Source: Paracoccus maritimus (lineage in GTDB: Bacteria > Pseudomonadota > Alphaproteobacteria > Rhodobacterales > Rhodobacteraceae). Taken from it: DNA of 64,000 nucleotides. The stretch is taken from the NCBI RefSeq assembly GCF_025195095.1, contig NZ_JANAVZ010000001.1, forward strand, positions 496,001 to 560,000. The letters are read 5' to 3'. Of the stretch, positions 30,040 through 39,900 are shown piece by piece. Within the stretch, counting starts at the first letter, position 1. Each line of letters starts with the position of its first letter. The notes below the pieces were generated by a model. The model did no database searches, was not told where the DNA came from, and was given only the letters and a program-made list of their open reading frames with translations. The position numbers and the translations under genes are program-made.

Positions 30040-30788
30040 TGACCGGGGATTCACAGCAGGGCGATGGTGGCCTGATCGTTCGGGGCCTGCGAAAATCATA
30101 TCGCAATCGCCCGGTCATCCACGACGTTTCCTTGTCGCTGTCGCGCGGCGAGGTCGTCGCGTTGCTGGGCCCGAACGGGTCGGGCAAGACCACCTGTTTC
30201 TACTGCATCGCGGGGCTTGTGCCCCCGGATGCGGGGCAGGTGCTGATCGACGGCCGCGATGCGACGCGCCTGCCGATGTTTCGTCGCGCGCGCATGGGCA
30301 TCGGATATCTGCCCCAGGAGATGTCGATCTTTCGCGGGCTGACGGTCGAGCAGAACATCATGGCAGTGCTGGAGGGGACGTTGCGCGATCCCCGGCATCG
30401 CCGCGACCGGCTTGAGGAGTTGCTGGGCGATTTTTCGATCACGCACCTGCGCGGCGCCCCGGCGCTGGCCTTGTCCGGCGGCGAGCGGCGGCGTGTCGAG
30501 ATCGCGCGATGCCTTGCGTCGGATCCGAAATTCCTGCTGCTGGACGAACCCTTTGCCGGGGTCGATCCGATTGCGGTTGGTGAAATCCGGGAACTGGTCC
30601 ACGATCTGAAATCGCGCGGAATCGGCGTCCTGATCACCGACCACAATGTGCGCGAGACGCTGGGGATCGTGGATCGCGCCTATATCCTGCATGACGGACA
30701 TGTGCTGATGTCGGGAACCACCGAACAGATCGTGTCCGATCCGAAGGTGCGCGAAGTCTATCTGGGCGAAGGCTTTCGCATGGTCTGA
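30039..30788 (+). CDS. lptB: LPS export ABC transporter ATP-binding protein LptB
   Basis: LptB is the ATPase that drives extraction of lipopolysaccharide from the inner membrane. The 249-residue product has Walker [10 protein letters not shown] near residue 44, a Q-loop ([13 protein letters not shown]), the ABC signature [15 protein letters not shown] near 147, Walker [14 protein letters not shown], and the switch His in [10 protein letters not shown]. It is translationally coupled to lptA. In many proteobacteria rpoN follows, but here the next gene is hpf. Confidence 0.96.
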   Translation: MTGDSQQGDGGLIVRGLRKSYRNRPVIHDVSLSLSRGEVVALLGPNGSGKTTCFYCIAGLVPPDAGQVLIDGRDATRLPMFRRARMGIGYLPQEMSIFRGLTVEQNIMAVLEGTLRDPRHRRDRLEELLGDFSITHLRGAPALALSGGERRRVEIARCLASDPKFLLLDEPFAGVDPIAVGEIRELVHDLKSRGIGVLITDHNVRETLGIVDRAYILHDGHVLMSGTTEQIVSDPKVREVYLGEGFRMV

Positions 30789-30838
30789 TCGTGTGCTGCG
30801 CCGGATGCGGAAACTGCTCACGCAATCGTGCCCCCCGT

Positions 30839-30860
30839 TGACAGAACCGATTTGCTGTCA
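30839..30860. promoter_or_regulatory. Inverted repeat upstream of hpf
   Basis: TGACAG at 30839-30844 and CTGTCA at 30855-30860 form a perfect 6-bp inverted repeat with a 10-bp spacer. It overlaps a TTGACA hexamer at 30838, about 145 bp ahead of the hpf start. It could be an operator or part of the hpf promoter; no good -10 box is placed at the right distance. Confidence 0.3.
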
Positions 30861-30983
30861 CCAAATTGACTTACGCGGGTGCGGTGACGCGCCGTGCCCC
30901 GCCATCCCCGTTTTCCGCCGTAGGCCGGCTTCTTGAACGGGTCGGCGCATACGGCAGGGACGGGCAACCGGAGAGGAAAGACG

Positions 30984-31559
30984 ATGCGCTACACCATCAG
31001 CGGAAAACACATTGATGTCGGTGATGCCCTCAGTACCCATGTGGAGACCGAGCTGGGCGAGACGGTGACAAAGTATTCGCAGCGTCCGACCGACGCGACG
31101 GTGACATTTTCCAAGGATGCGCATCAGTTCCTGTGCGATTCGGTGGTGCATCTTTCGACCGGCCTGACGGTGCAGGCCAAGGGCGTCGCGACCGAGATCT
31201 ATGCGGCTTTCGAAGCCTGCCGCGAGAAGATGGACAAGCAGCTGCGGCGCTACAAGCGTCGCCTGAAGGACCATCACAAGGATCGCTCGGAACCGGTTGT
31301 GTTCGGTCAGGCCGGGATATATGTGCTGGCCGCCGACGAGGAGGAATGGGAAACGCAAGACAGCGGACTGCAGCCCATCATCATCGCCGAGATGGAATCC
31401 CGTGTGCCGACATTGTCGGTCGGTGACGCGGTCATGCAGATGGAACTGGCGGGGGCGCCGCTTCTGGTGTTCCGCAACGAGAAACATGGTGGCGTGAATG
31501 TCGTCCACCGCCGCGAAGACGGCAATGTGGGCTGGATCGATCCGCGCGGAAATGGCTGA
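30984..31559 (+). CDS. hpf: Ribosome hibernation-promoting factor, long form
   Basis: Long HPF dimerises 70S ribosomes into inactive 100S particles when growth slows. The ATG at 30984 follows GAGAGGAAAG and gives 191 residues. The N-terminal S30AE domain (residues 1-100) has YTISGKHIDVGDAL and the basic CREKMDKQLRRYKRRLKD helix. The C-terminal dimerisation domain has MQMELAGAPLLVFRNEKHGGVNVVHR-like pattern ending in GWIDPRG. It precedes ptsN, separated by a strong hairpin. Confidence 0.94.
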   Translation: MRYTISGKHIDVGDALSTHVETELGETVTKYSQRPTDATVTFSKDAHQFLCDSVVHLSTGLTVQAKGVATEIYAAFEACREKMDKQLRRYKRRLKDHHKDRSEPVVFGQAGIYVLAADEEEWETQDSGLQPIIIAEMESRVPTLSVGDAVMQMELAGAPLLVFRNEKHGGVNVVHRREDGNVGWIDPRGNG

Positions 31560-31589
31560 CGCCAACCGCCACGCCAGCAGAAACTGAGC

Positions 31590-31615
31590 CGCCCCCGGGT
31601 TCAAGCCCGGGGGCG
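31590..31615 (+). terminator. Perfect 10-bp GC hairpin between hpf and ptsN
   Basis: CGCCCCCGGG at 31590-31599 pairs with CCCGGGGGCG at 31606-31615 across a 6-base loop. No T-run follows, so it may be a partial terminator or an mRNA-processing/stability element that sets different hpf and ptsN levels. Confidence 0.6.
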
Positions 31616-31640
31616 CACAGCTTGGGGAAGACGCGCAAAC

Positions 31641-32105
31641 ATGCAACTCAGCGAGATCCTGAAGCCCGGCGCCGTGCGCTCGGTAGGGCAGATCACGTCG
31701 AAGAAGCGGTTGTTTCAGGAACTGGCCGATCTGGCGGCAGCCGAATACCGGCTGAACGCGTCGGAAGTTCTTGATGCCCTGCAAGAGCGCGAAAGCCTTG
31801 GCCCGACCGGGGTAGGGCAGGGCGTGGCCCTGCCGCACGCAAGGCTGCACGGGCTGGAAAAGGTGGTTGGGCTGTTCCTGAGACTGGAAAAGCCCATGGA
31901 TTTCGACGCTGTGGACCGCCAGCCGGTCGATCTGGTCTTCGCCCTTCTGGCACCCGAAAGCAGCGGTGTCGATCACCTCAAGGCCTTGGCTCTAGTATCC
32001 CGGACGCTGCGCGACGGTGACCTGCGCAGCAAGTTGCGGGCCAACGACAACCCCTCGGCTTTGCATGCCGTTCTGGCTGCCGCGCAGGGAATCAAGGCCG
32101 CCTGA
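31641..32105 (+). CDS. ptsN: PTS IIA-like nitrogen regulatory protein PtsN
   Basis: EIIA-Ntr is a regulatory phosphocarrier of the nitrogen PTS. The 154-residue product has the IIA-2 fold, with phospho-acceptor His at residue 66 in GVALPHARLHGL. ESLGPTGVGQ sits just before it and FALLAPESSGVDHLKALA near 112. It follows hpf, a widely conserved pairing. No other PTS genes are seen in the window. Confidence 0.94.
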   Translation: MQLSEILKPGAVRSVGQITSKKRLFQELADLAAAEYRLNASEVLDALQERESLGPTGVGQGVALPHARLHGLEKVVGLFLRLEKPMDFDAVDRQPVDLVFALLAPESSGVDHLKALALVSRTLRDGDLRSKLRANDNPSALHAVLAAAQGIKAA

Positions 32106-32110
32106 GGTCT

Positions 32111-32138
32111 TTGAATCGGACCGATTCGGACCTATATT
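32111..32138 (+). promoter_or_regulatory. Promoter with embedded palindrome for the 62-codon gene
   Basis: TTGAAT at 32111-32116 and TATATT at 32133-32138 are 16 bp apart. The palindrome GAATCG-GAC-CGATTC (32113-32127) overlaps the -35 box, a typical place for a repressor operator. The start codon follows 31 bp after the -10 box. Confidence 0.55.
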
Positions 32139-32168
32139 CGGGACTCAAGGACCAGAGGAGGGCCGAAG

Positions 32169-32357
32169 ATGACCAAGCATATCAGCGATCAGCCACGCGC
32201 TCATGCCGGAACACGCCTGCGCGAATACACGCGGCAGGAACGCGAGGCCGGCATCCATCCGGCGGTCGCCGCGCTGCGCGCTCGCCCCCAGACTCGCGGG
32301 CAGGAAAATCGCAAGACCGCCGAATATCTGCGGATCGAACGTGACCGGCTTGCCTGA
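32169..32357 (+). CDS. Small hypothetical basic protein (62 aa)
   Basis: I do not recognise a family. The 62-residue product is highly charged and mostly Arg, Ala, Glu and His, with predicted helices (RLREYTRQEREAG near 16-28 and QENRKTAEYLRIERDR near 45-60). It has no signal peptide or membrane segment. The gene has its own promoter with palindrome, a strong ribosome site (GAGGAGGG, about 7 bases before ATG) and a good terminator. It is therefore very likely real and expressed alone. A nucleic-acid or protein-binding role would fit the composition, but this is speculation. Confidence 0.7.
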   Translation: MTKHISDQPRAHAGTRLREYTRQEREAGIHPAVAALRARPQTRGQENRKTAEYLRIERDRLA

Positions 32358-32379
32358 ACATGGTTCTGCCGGATCAGCA

Positions 32380-32406
32380 AAAGGGCCGCATTTGCTGCGG
32401 CCCTTT
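32380..32406. terminator. Bidirectional intrinsic terminator
   Basis: An 11-bp stem (32380-32390 with 32396-32406) and a 5-base loop have an A-rich left flank and T-rich right flank. It can therefore terminate the rightward small gene and the leftward ilvE transcript, which stop on either side. Confidence 0.8.
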
Positions 32407-32431
32407 CCATTTCTGCGAAGATATGCCGGTG

Positions 32432-33313
32432 TCAGCTGCGGACCAGCCGTTCGTAATCCTCGGCGATGTCGCGGGTGGTCTGGCCGACCTGAAAATGCCA
32501 GTCACCGATCTGCCCGACCGGGGTCACCTCGGCTGCGGTGCCGGTCAGGAAGCATTCCTGAAAACCTTCCAACTCGTCAGGGGTGATGCGGCGCTCGTGG
32601 ACGGTCAGCCCCTTGTCCTTCAGCATCTGCACGACGGTCTGGCGGGTGATCCCGTTCAGGAAACGGTCGGCCAGCGGGGTGTGGATCTCTCCGTCCTTGA
32701 CGAAGAAGATATTCGCCCCGGTGGCTTCCGCGACATATCCTTCCCAATCCATGAACAGCGCGTCGGAACAGCCTTTCGCCTCGGCGGCATGTTTCGACAT
32801 GGTACAGATCATGTAAAGGCCGGCGGCCTTGGCTGCGGTCGGGATGGTTTCGGGGCTGGGACGTTTCCATTTGGCCACGTCCAGCTTGGCGCCCTGCATC
32901 TTTGCATCGCCGTAGTAGCTGCCCCATTCCCAAGCGCAGACCGCCATGCGAACCGGGTTGCGGCTTGCCGAAACGCCCATGTCCTGCCCTGACCCGCGCC
33001 ATGCGACGACCCGCACATAAGCGTTCTCGAAGCCGTTGGCCTTCAGAACGGCCTCTTTCGCCGCGTCGATCTCGTCGGGGCTGTAGGGAATCGGCATGTC
33101 CAGCAGGCGACCGGATTCAATCAGCCGCAGCGAATGTTCGTGGCTCTTGAAAATCTTGCCGTTGTAGCAGCGCTCGCCCTCGAATACCGAACTGGCATAG
33201 TGCAGCGCATGGGTCAGGATATGCACCTTCGCGTCGCGCCATTCGATCAGTTCGCCATCCATCCAGATCTTGCCGTCGCGATCGTCGTAAGCCGCCGTCA
33301 TTTTTGTCTCCAT
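32432..33313 (-). CDS. ilvE: Branched-chain amino-acid aminotransferase
   Basis: IlvE is the PLP-dependent transaminase for the last step of valine, leucine and isoleucine synthesis. The 293-residue product has the fold IV motifs: HALHYASSVFEGERCY near residue 35, the PLP Lys expected in TAAKAAGLY, and GYVAEATGANIFFVKDG near 197 followed by FLNGITRQTV. An ATG four codons in is an equally good start. It stands alone and is divergent from the petP-like gene. Confidence 0.94.
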   Translation of the reverse strand: METKMTAAYDDRDGKIWMDGELIEWRDAKVHILTHALHYASSVFEGERCYNGKIFKSHEHSLRLIESGRLLDMPIPYSPDEIDAAKEAVLKANGFENAYVRVVAWRGSGQDMGVSASRNPVRMAVCAWEWGSYYGDAKMQGAKLDVAKWKRPSPETIPTAAKAAGLYMICTMSKHAAEAKGCSDALFMDWEGYVAEATGANIFFVKDGEIHTPLADRFLNGITRQTVVQMLKDKGLTVHERRITPDELEGFQECFLTGTAAEVTPVGQIGDWHFQVGQTTRDIAEDYERLVRS

Positions 33314-33457
33314 TCGGATCGGGATTTTTCATATCTTGCGCGGGTCCGCCCGAGTCCGGCCCTTTTATTGCGCGAAGCACTTGACGGCTAGCAATCGAAT
33401 CTTGGAAAGTCAACAACGCTGCCCTATCAAGCGCGAAGCATCGAAAGGATATTCCGA

Positions 33458-33976
33458 ATGCAGAAGAAGGCGCGCATCCAACAGATGGTTGGCGAGGATC
33501 TGCTGTTCCTCACCGACGACCAGCTGCGCCGCGGAATCGAGGCGATGTTCTTCGCGTATCGGGCCTTCACCGCCGATCCCGACCTGATCCTGGCGGACAT
33601 GGATTATGGTCGCGCCCATCATCGCGCGCTGCATTTCATCAACCGCGATCCGGGCCTGACGGTGACGTCGCTTCTTGCGGTTCTGGGCGTGACCAAGCAA
33701 TCGCTGAACAGGGTGTTGCGGACGCTGATCGAGGATCAACTGGTCGAAAGCAGGGTCGGGCATCGCGATCGGCGCGAACGCCGGCTGTTCCTGACGGACA
33801 AGGGAACAGCCCTTGAACGTCGCCTGTCCGAGGCACAGCGCGCGCGCATGCGCACCGCCTATCGCAACGCGGGGCCACAAGCCGTCGCCGGCTTTCGCCA
33901 GGTGCTGGAAGCGATGATGGACCCCGAGACGCGCGCGCAGTATCAGGCAATGAAGGAATTGCCCGACGAGAATTGA
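33458..33976 (+). CDS. petP: MarR-family regulator, PetP-like
   Basis: This is a winged-helix regulator. In the 172-residue product the DNA-binding part is LTVTSLLAVLGVTKQSLNRVLRTLIEDQLVESRVGHRDRRERR-like across residues 64-108, with the typical MarR wing and LTDKG. In Rhodobacter capsulatus a PetP-PetR pair lies upstream of petABC and is needed for cytochrome bc1 expression. The same MarR plus OmpR-type order is seen here, 8 bp apart, but petABC is not adjacent. The name follows this synteny. Confidence 0.75.
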   Translation: MQKKARIQQMVGEDLLFLTDDQLRRGIEAMFFAYRAFTADPDLILADMDYGRAHHRALHFINRDPGLTVTSLLAVLGVTKQSLNRVLRTLIEDQLVESRVGHRDRRERRLFLTDKGTALERRLSEAQRARMRTAYRNAGPQAVAGFRQVLEAMMDPETRAQYQAMKELPDEN

Positions 33977-33984
33977 GGCCCGCC

Positions 33985-34695
33985 ATGAGCAGCCAGGAAA
34001 GTCATGTCCTGATCGTCGATGACGATGAACGCATCCGTGCCCTGCTGGGGAGGTTCCTACGCAAGAACGGCTTCATGGTCACCATGGCGCGCGATGCGGC
34101 ACAGGCGCGCAGGCTTCTGGCGGGGCTGGAGTTCGACCTGATCGTTCTGGACGTGATGATGCCGGGCGAGGATGGCATTTCGTTGACGCGAGCGCTGCGC
34201 GAGCGGCTGGACACCCCCATCCTGTTGCTGACCGCAAGGGGCGAAATCGAGGATCGGATCGCCGGTCTTGAAAGCGGCGCGGACGATTACCTGTCGAAGC
34301 CGTTCGAGCCGCGCGAATTGCTGTTGCGGATCGGCGCGATCCTGCGGCGGGTGCCTGTCGCGGAAATGGCCCAGCCAAAGTTCCTGACGATGGGCAACCT
34401 GCGCTATGACACCGACAAGGGCGAGTTGTGGCAGGGCGATGCGCTGCTGCGCCTGACGGGGACGGAACAGGCCCTTCTGCGTCGGCTTGCGGCAAGTCAC
34501 GGCCAACCGGTCAGCCGCACCGAGTTGATCGACGACCTGGGTCGGGGCAGCGGAAATGCCGATGAATCGGAAAATTCCGAACGCGCGATCGACGTGCAGA
34601 TCACGCGGCTGCGCCGCAAGATCGAAACAGATCCCAAGGAACCGCGTTTTCTGCAGACCATACGCGGCACCGGCTACATGCTGGTAGTTGACTGA
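33985..34695 (+). CDS. petR: OmpR-family response regulator, PetR-like
   Basis: This is a two-component response regulator. From the ATG at 33985 (GAGG just before) it is 236 residues. The receiver domain has acidic VDDDE, phospho-acceptor D56 (DLIVLDVMMPG) and K105 (DDYLSKPFEP). It is followed by a winged-helix DNA-binding domain with the IDVQITRLRRKIE recognition segment and IRGTGYML end. No histidine kinase is adjacent, as in the R. capsulatus petPR locus. An in-frame TTG at 33973 is less likely. Confidence 0.82.
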   Translation: MSSQESHVLIVDDDERIRALLGRFLRKNGFMVTMARDAAQARRLLAGLEFDLIVLDVMMPGEDGISLTRALRERLDTPILLLTARGEIEDRIAGLESGADDYLSKPFEPRELLLRIGAILRRVPVAEMAQPKFLTMGNLRYDTDKGELWQGDALLRLTGTEQALLRRLAASHGQPVSRTELIDDLGRGSGNADESENSERAIDVQITRLRRKIETDPKEPRFLQTIRGTGYMLVVD

Positions 34696-34734
34696 TCTTG
34701 CCCCGCCTGCCCGCGCGGCCTAGCCTGCGCGCCG

Positions 34735-35571
34735 ATGGACGCAAATCCGACATATCAGGGAATCGATCTGGACGCCCACACCGCACTGGCCCTGCTGGAA
34801 TGGCAGGTCGAGATGGGCGTGGACGAACCGGTTCTGGATAGCCCGGTTGACCGGTTCGAACTGGCTGCGCGGCCAAAGCCTACCGCGCCGATGCCGCCCC
34901 TGCCGATGCAGGCAACCGCTCGGTCGGCGCCGCCTTTGGCCGATGCCGCCGACGACGTAGCCGCCCGCATCGCCCAGGCCGAGGCGCTTGCGGCGGCAGC
35001 AGACAGTCTGGACGCGTTGGCAGCGGCTCAAGAGGCGTTCGACGGGATCGAGCTGAAGAAGGGCGCCCGCAATTTCTGTTTCTCGGACGGAAACCCGAAG
35101 GCGCGCGTCCTGATCCTGGGAGAGGCGCCGGGCGACGAAGAGGACCGTCAGGGTCGTCCCTTCGTGGGGCGCGCAGGGCAGTTGCTGGACCGCATGTTCG
35201 ACGCGATCGGACTGTCGCGCAGTGCGGTCGATGCCGAAAAGGCGCTGTATATCGTGAACGTGCTGACATGGCGCCCGCCGGGCAATCGCGATCCGTCTGC
35301 CGATGAAATCTCTGTGAGCATGCCGTTCCTGAAGCGGCATATCGATCTGGCGGGCCCGGATCTTGTCGTTCTGATGGGGAATATTCCGTGTCAGGCGGCG
35401 CTGGGGCGGCGCGGCATCCTGCGGCTTCGCGGCCAGTGGACGCAGGCGTTCGGGCGCCCGGCACTGCCGATGACCCATCCTGCCTATCTGCTGCGCAACC
35501 CGGTCGCAAAGCGCGAGGCATGGGGCGACCTTCTGTCGCTGGCCGACCGGCTGGACGGGCTTTCCGTTTAG
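34735..35571 (+). CDS. Uracil-DNA glycosylase, family 4 type
   Basis: This enzyme removes uracil from DNA. The 278-residue product has an Ala/Pro-rich unconserved N-terminal ~95 residues, then the catalytic domain with GEAPGDEEDRQGRPFVGRAG near residue 130, VNVLTWRPPGNRDP near 180 and MTHPAYLLRNP near 249. The four cysteines of the iron-sulfur type are not evident, as in many alphaproteobacterial members. It stands alone between petR and the RND pair. Confidence 0.9.
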   Translation: MDANPTYQGIDLDAHTALALLEWQVEMGVDEPVLDSPVDRFELAARPKPTAPMPPLPMQATARSAPPLADAADDVAARIAQAEALAAAADSLDALAAAQEAFDGIELKKGARNFCFSDGNPKARVLILGEAPGDEEDRQGRPFVGRAGQLLDRMFDAIGLSRSAVDAEKALYIVNVLTWRPPGNRDPSADEISVSMPFLKRHIDLAGPDLVVLMGNIPCQAALGRRGILRLRGQWTQAFGRPALPMTHPAYLLRNPVAKREAWGDLLSLADRLDGLSV

Positions 35572-35626
35572 GTTCCGTTTCCGCATCATGGGCTACAGCC
35601 TGTCAGGCACCTAACGGAACCGTCGC

Positions 35627-36952
35627 ATGCGTTTTCTTTTCCGCAGTCTGTCCGGGCTGTTCATCACATTTCTGACCTTCGGCCTGCTGTTCGTGGCGGG
35701 CTTTCAGCTGTTTCAGGCGATGTCGTCGCGCGGATCCGGGGGAATGGCGCGCGAGGGACAGGAACAGGTTTACACCGCCCGGCTGCTGACCGTCGCGCCG
35801 GGCGCGGTTCAGCCCGTCATGCAGGTCTTTGGCACCGTCGAATCGCGGCGGCGGCTCCAATTGCGATCCGGCGCGGCGGGGCAGATCGTCTATCTCGATC
35901 CCGCCATGCAGGAGGGCGGGCAGGTCCGCCAGGGTCAGTTGCTGGTCCGTGTCGATCCGTCGGCTGCGCAAGCCGCGCTGGACAACCAGCTTGCCGCAAG
36001 GGACGACGCGCAGGCCAGCTTGGCCGATGCCGAACGCAACGTGCAGGTGGCGACCGATGATCTGGCTGCGGCCGAGCGACAGACCGAACTGCGCCGCGCG
36101 GCGCTGACCCGTCAGGAATCGCTGGCCGACCGGGGTCTTGGCACCAGTGCTGATCGTGAAACCGCCGAACTGGCGGTCTCGACCGCCGAGCAGGCGGTGA
36201 TCGCAGGACGCTCGGCCCTCGCCGCGGCGGAATCCGCCGTCACCGCGGCCCAGAATGCACTGCGCCGCGCGGAAATCGACCTGTCCGAGGCGCGACGCGA
36301 ATTGGCAGATACCGAAATCAGGGCCGGTTTCGCGGGCCGCGTGACCTCGGTCACGGCGGTTGAAGGGGGGCTGGTCAGCCTGAACGAACAACTGGCCGAA
36401 ATCATCGATCCGGCGTCACTGGAGGTCCAGGTGCCGTTGTCGCTGGATCAATATGCGCGGCTTCTGACGGAAAATGGCCGGTTGCAGGATCTGCCCGCGA
36501 TGGTGGTGCTGGATGGGTCTGCCGGTCGGCTGACGTCCCGGGCGCGGCTGGACCGCGCCGCGGCCTCGGTCGCCGAGGGGTCGGCGGGCCGGATCGTCTA
36601 TGCCCGGATCCTGTCCGATTCGGACGTCCTGCGGCCGGGCGACTTCGTCAGCGTCGAGATATCCGAACCGCAGATCGCGAACGCCGCCCTGCTCCCCGCC
36701 GCTGCCGTCGGCAATGACGGATCAGTTCTGGTCGCCGATGCCGAGGGTCGGCTGACAGCCATGCCGGTCAGCGTGCTGCGTCGTCAGGGCGACGATGTGA
36801 TCGTCGAAGTGCCAGCCGCTTTGGCGGGCGCACGGATCGTTGCCGAACGCGCACCGCAACTTGGCACAGGGATCCGTGTGCGCGATGCCGCCGCGCCCGT
36901 CCCGGCACAGGATCAGCGCGCCCTGAACACTCAGGGGAAGGGCAATGGCTGA
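35627..36952 (+). CDS. RND efflux periplasmic adaptor (membrane fusion protein)
   Basis: This is the periplasmic linker of a tripartite efflux pump. The 441-residue product has an N-terminal anchor helix at about 7-25, a lipoyl half-motif (SRRRLQLRSGAAGQIVYLDP), and a long Ala/Glu/Arg-rich coiled-coil hairpin at about 105-225. The second lipoyl half (IRAGFAGRVTSVTAVEGG) and beta-barrel domains follow. Its stop overlaps the RND permease start by 8 bp. No outer-membrane TolC-type gene is adjacent. Confidence 0.9.
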   Translation: MRFLFRSLSGLFITFLTFGLLFVAGFQLFQAMSSRGSGGMAREGQEQVYTARLLTVAPGAVQPVMQVFGTVESRRRLQLRSGAAGQIVYLDPAMQEGGQVRQGQLLVRVDPSAAQAALDNQLAARDDAQASLADAERNVQVATDDLAAAERQTELRRAALTRQESLADRGLGTSADRETAELAVSTAEQAVIAGRSALAAAESAVTAAQNALRRAEIDLSEARRELADTEIRAGFAGRVTSVTAVEGGLVSLNEQLAEIIDPASLEVQVPLSLDQYARLLTENGRLQDLPAMVVLDGSAGRLTSRARLDRAAASVAEGSAGRIVYARILSDSDVLRPGDFVSVEISEPQIANAALLPAAAVGNDGSVLVADAEGRLTAMPVSVLRRQGDDVIVEVPAALAGARIVAERAPQLGTGIRVRDAAAPVPAQDQRALNTQGKGNG

Positions 36953-39900
36953 GGGGCGCGGGCTGCTGTCTGTCTTTGCGCGTCACCGCACGCTGGCCAA
37001 TCTGGTCATGGCGGTGATGGTGGTGGGCGGGCTGTATGCCGCGCCACAACTGCGCGCGCAGTTCTTTCCCGATACTGTCGTGCAGGAAATCGACGTGCGG
37101 GTGCAATGGGACGGCGCCGGTCCCGAAGATGTGGACAATTCCATCATCGCGGTTCTTGAACCGGCCCTGATCGGGGTCGAGGGCGTCGCACTGACTACCT
37201 CGCGCGCCGTGCAGGGCAGCGGACGCATCGAGGTCGAGTTCGAACCCGGTTGGGACATGTCGCGTGCCAAGTCCGATGTCGAGACCGCGATCAGCGGGGC
37301 GGGGGATCTGCCGGAGGCCGCCGAAGATCCCGAGATCGAGCGCAGCACGTGGCGCGACCGGGTCGCCGACGTGGTCATCTCGGGGCCGGTCGGACTGGAT
37401 CAATTGACGCGGATTGCGGATGATTTCGTCAACCGGCTTTATGCCGAGGGAATCACCAGGCTCAGTCTCACCGGCATTGCCGCCCCCGAGGTTCTGGTCG
37501 AGGTGCGGATGGCCGATCTGGTGCGCCATGACATCACGCTGGAACAAATCGCGACGGTCGTCGGCGCGGCGGCCTCGGTCAGCCCTGCGGGAGACGTGGC
37601 CTCGGGCGCATCACGGGTCCGAACGGGGGTCGAGACGCGCGATCCAGCCTCCGTGTCCGGCCTGCTGCTGACGGCGTTGCCGGACGGCACGCAGTTGACG
37701 GTCGGCGATGTCGCGGATGTGCGCCTGTCGGGCATGGATCGCAACACCGCCTACTATGTCGATGGGCAGCCTGCTGTGATGGTTCAGGTGCAGCGCAGCG
37801 CATCGGGTGATGCGATCGGCATGCAGCGCAGCGTCGAGGAAGTCGTCGGGCAGATGCAGCCGACCCTGCCCCAAGGGGTGGGTGTCGAACTGGTCCGCGC
37901 GCGCGCGGAACTGATCGCGGCGCGGTTGGAACTGCTGCTGGACAATGCCGTGGTCGGGCTTGGGCTTGTGTTGGCGCTGTTGTTCCTGTTCCTGAACGCC
38001 CGCACGGCGCTGTGGGTGGCTGCGGGCATTCCGGCCTCGCTGCTGGCGGCGGTGGGGCTGATGTATGCGGCGGGCATGACGCTGAACATGATCTCGTTGT
38101 TCGCGCTGATCCTGACACTGGGGATCATCGTCGATGATGCGATCGTTGTGGGTGAACACGCGGATTATCGCGCCCGGAAGCTGGGTGAACCGGCCGTCGT
38201 CGCGGCCGAGCGTGCCGCGGGGCGCATGGCGGCGCCGGTGGTGTCGTCGTCGCTGACCACGATCATCGCCTTCACTGCGCTGATGGCCATCGGCGGGCGT
38301 TTCGGCGACATGATCGCGGATATCCCGATGACGGTGATCCTCGTGCTGATCGCGTCGCTGGTCGAGTGTTTTCTGGTCCTTCCCAACCACATGTCCCACG
38401 CCCTGACGCGCGCGGCGCGGCGGAACTGGTATGACCGGCCTTCGCGGGTGGTGAACCGCGGGCTGGACTGGCTGGTCGGCCATGTTCTGCGCCCGCTGAT
38501 GGTGTGGGTGCTGCGGCTGCGTTATCCGGTTCTGGCCGGAACGGTGGTGCTGTTTTCCTGGTCGGTTTCCGCGCTGATGATGGGGCAGGTGCCGTGGCGG
38601 TTCTTCGATGCGCCCGAACAGGGCAGCGTGGCGGGGAATTTCGCGATGCTGCCGGGGGCCACGCGCGACGATACGATCCGTGTCATGCATATGGTCCAGG
38701 CCGCCGTCGACGATGTGGCGGCCGAGTACGAGGCGGAATACGGCGTCAACCCGGTGACGCATGCGATGACCATGGTCGGCAGCAATTCCGGCCGCCCGCT
38801 TCCCGGATCGGATACCAAGGACGCCGATCTTCTGGGCGCGGTGCAGCTGGAGCTGATCGATCCCGATTTCCGGCCCTATTCCAGCTTCGATTTCGTTGCA
38901 GCCCTGCAACGTGCGATGCCAAGCGATCCAAGGCTTGAGGCGATCAGCTTTCGCGGGTTCATGTCGGGGCCGGGCGGCGACGCGATCTCGGTGCGGATGA
39001 CCGGTGCCGAGGCGCAGCGGCTGAAGGACGCGGCCGAGGCGCTGAAGCTGCGTCTGTCCGCGTTCCCCGAGGTGTCGGCGCTGGAAGACAGCATGTCCTA
39101 TGACAAGGACGAACTGGGGCTGCAACTGACCCCGCAGGGCAAGGCGTTGGGTTTCACCACCGAGATGCTGGCGCGAGAACTGCGCCAGAGATTGGCGGGG
39201 ATCGAGGCGGCGACATATCCGGTCGGCACCCGAACCGGGGCGATCCGCGTGGAACTGCCCGAGGATGAGCGCCGCGGAGATTTTCTGGACCGGATGATGA
39301 TGCGCACATCGTCCGGGCAATGGGTGCCGCTTGGCGACATCGTGACCGTTGGGACCGAGGCCGGTTTCTCGATCATCCGCCGAGAGAATGGCGAACGGAT
39401 GATTTCGGTCACCGGCGATATCTCTGGCGACGATCCCTCGCGCGCGGCCCAGATCACCTCGCTTCTGCAGTCCGAGATCCTTCCCGCGGTCGCTGCGGAA
39501 TACGGCATCAACTATCAGACCACCGGACTTGCGGAACAGGAACGCGACTTTCTGGGCGACGCGGCGCTGGGTTTCGGGCTGGCGCTGACCGGCATCTACA
39601 TGGTCCTGGCCTGGATCTTCGCCAGTTGGAGCAGACCCTTCGTCGTGATGTCGGTCATTCCCTTCGGCCTCGTCGGCGCGGTCTGGGGGCACCATCTTTG
39701 GGCTCTGCCGATGTCGATGTTTTCGATCGTCGGGCTGCTGGGCATGTCGGGGATCATCATCAACGATTCTATCGTCCTGATCTCGACCATCGACGAATAC
39801 GCCCGCGACCGAGGCCTGCGGCCTGCGATCGTCGATGCCGTCTGCAACCGGTTCCGACCTGTCCTGCTGACGACCGCGACGACGGTTCTTGGTCTGGCGC

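Noticed and set aside
31590..31615. tRNA T-loop-like GGGTTCAAGCCC
   Set aside because: No acceptor, D or anticodon arms surround it; it is the loop of a GC hairpin between hpf and ptsN.
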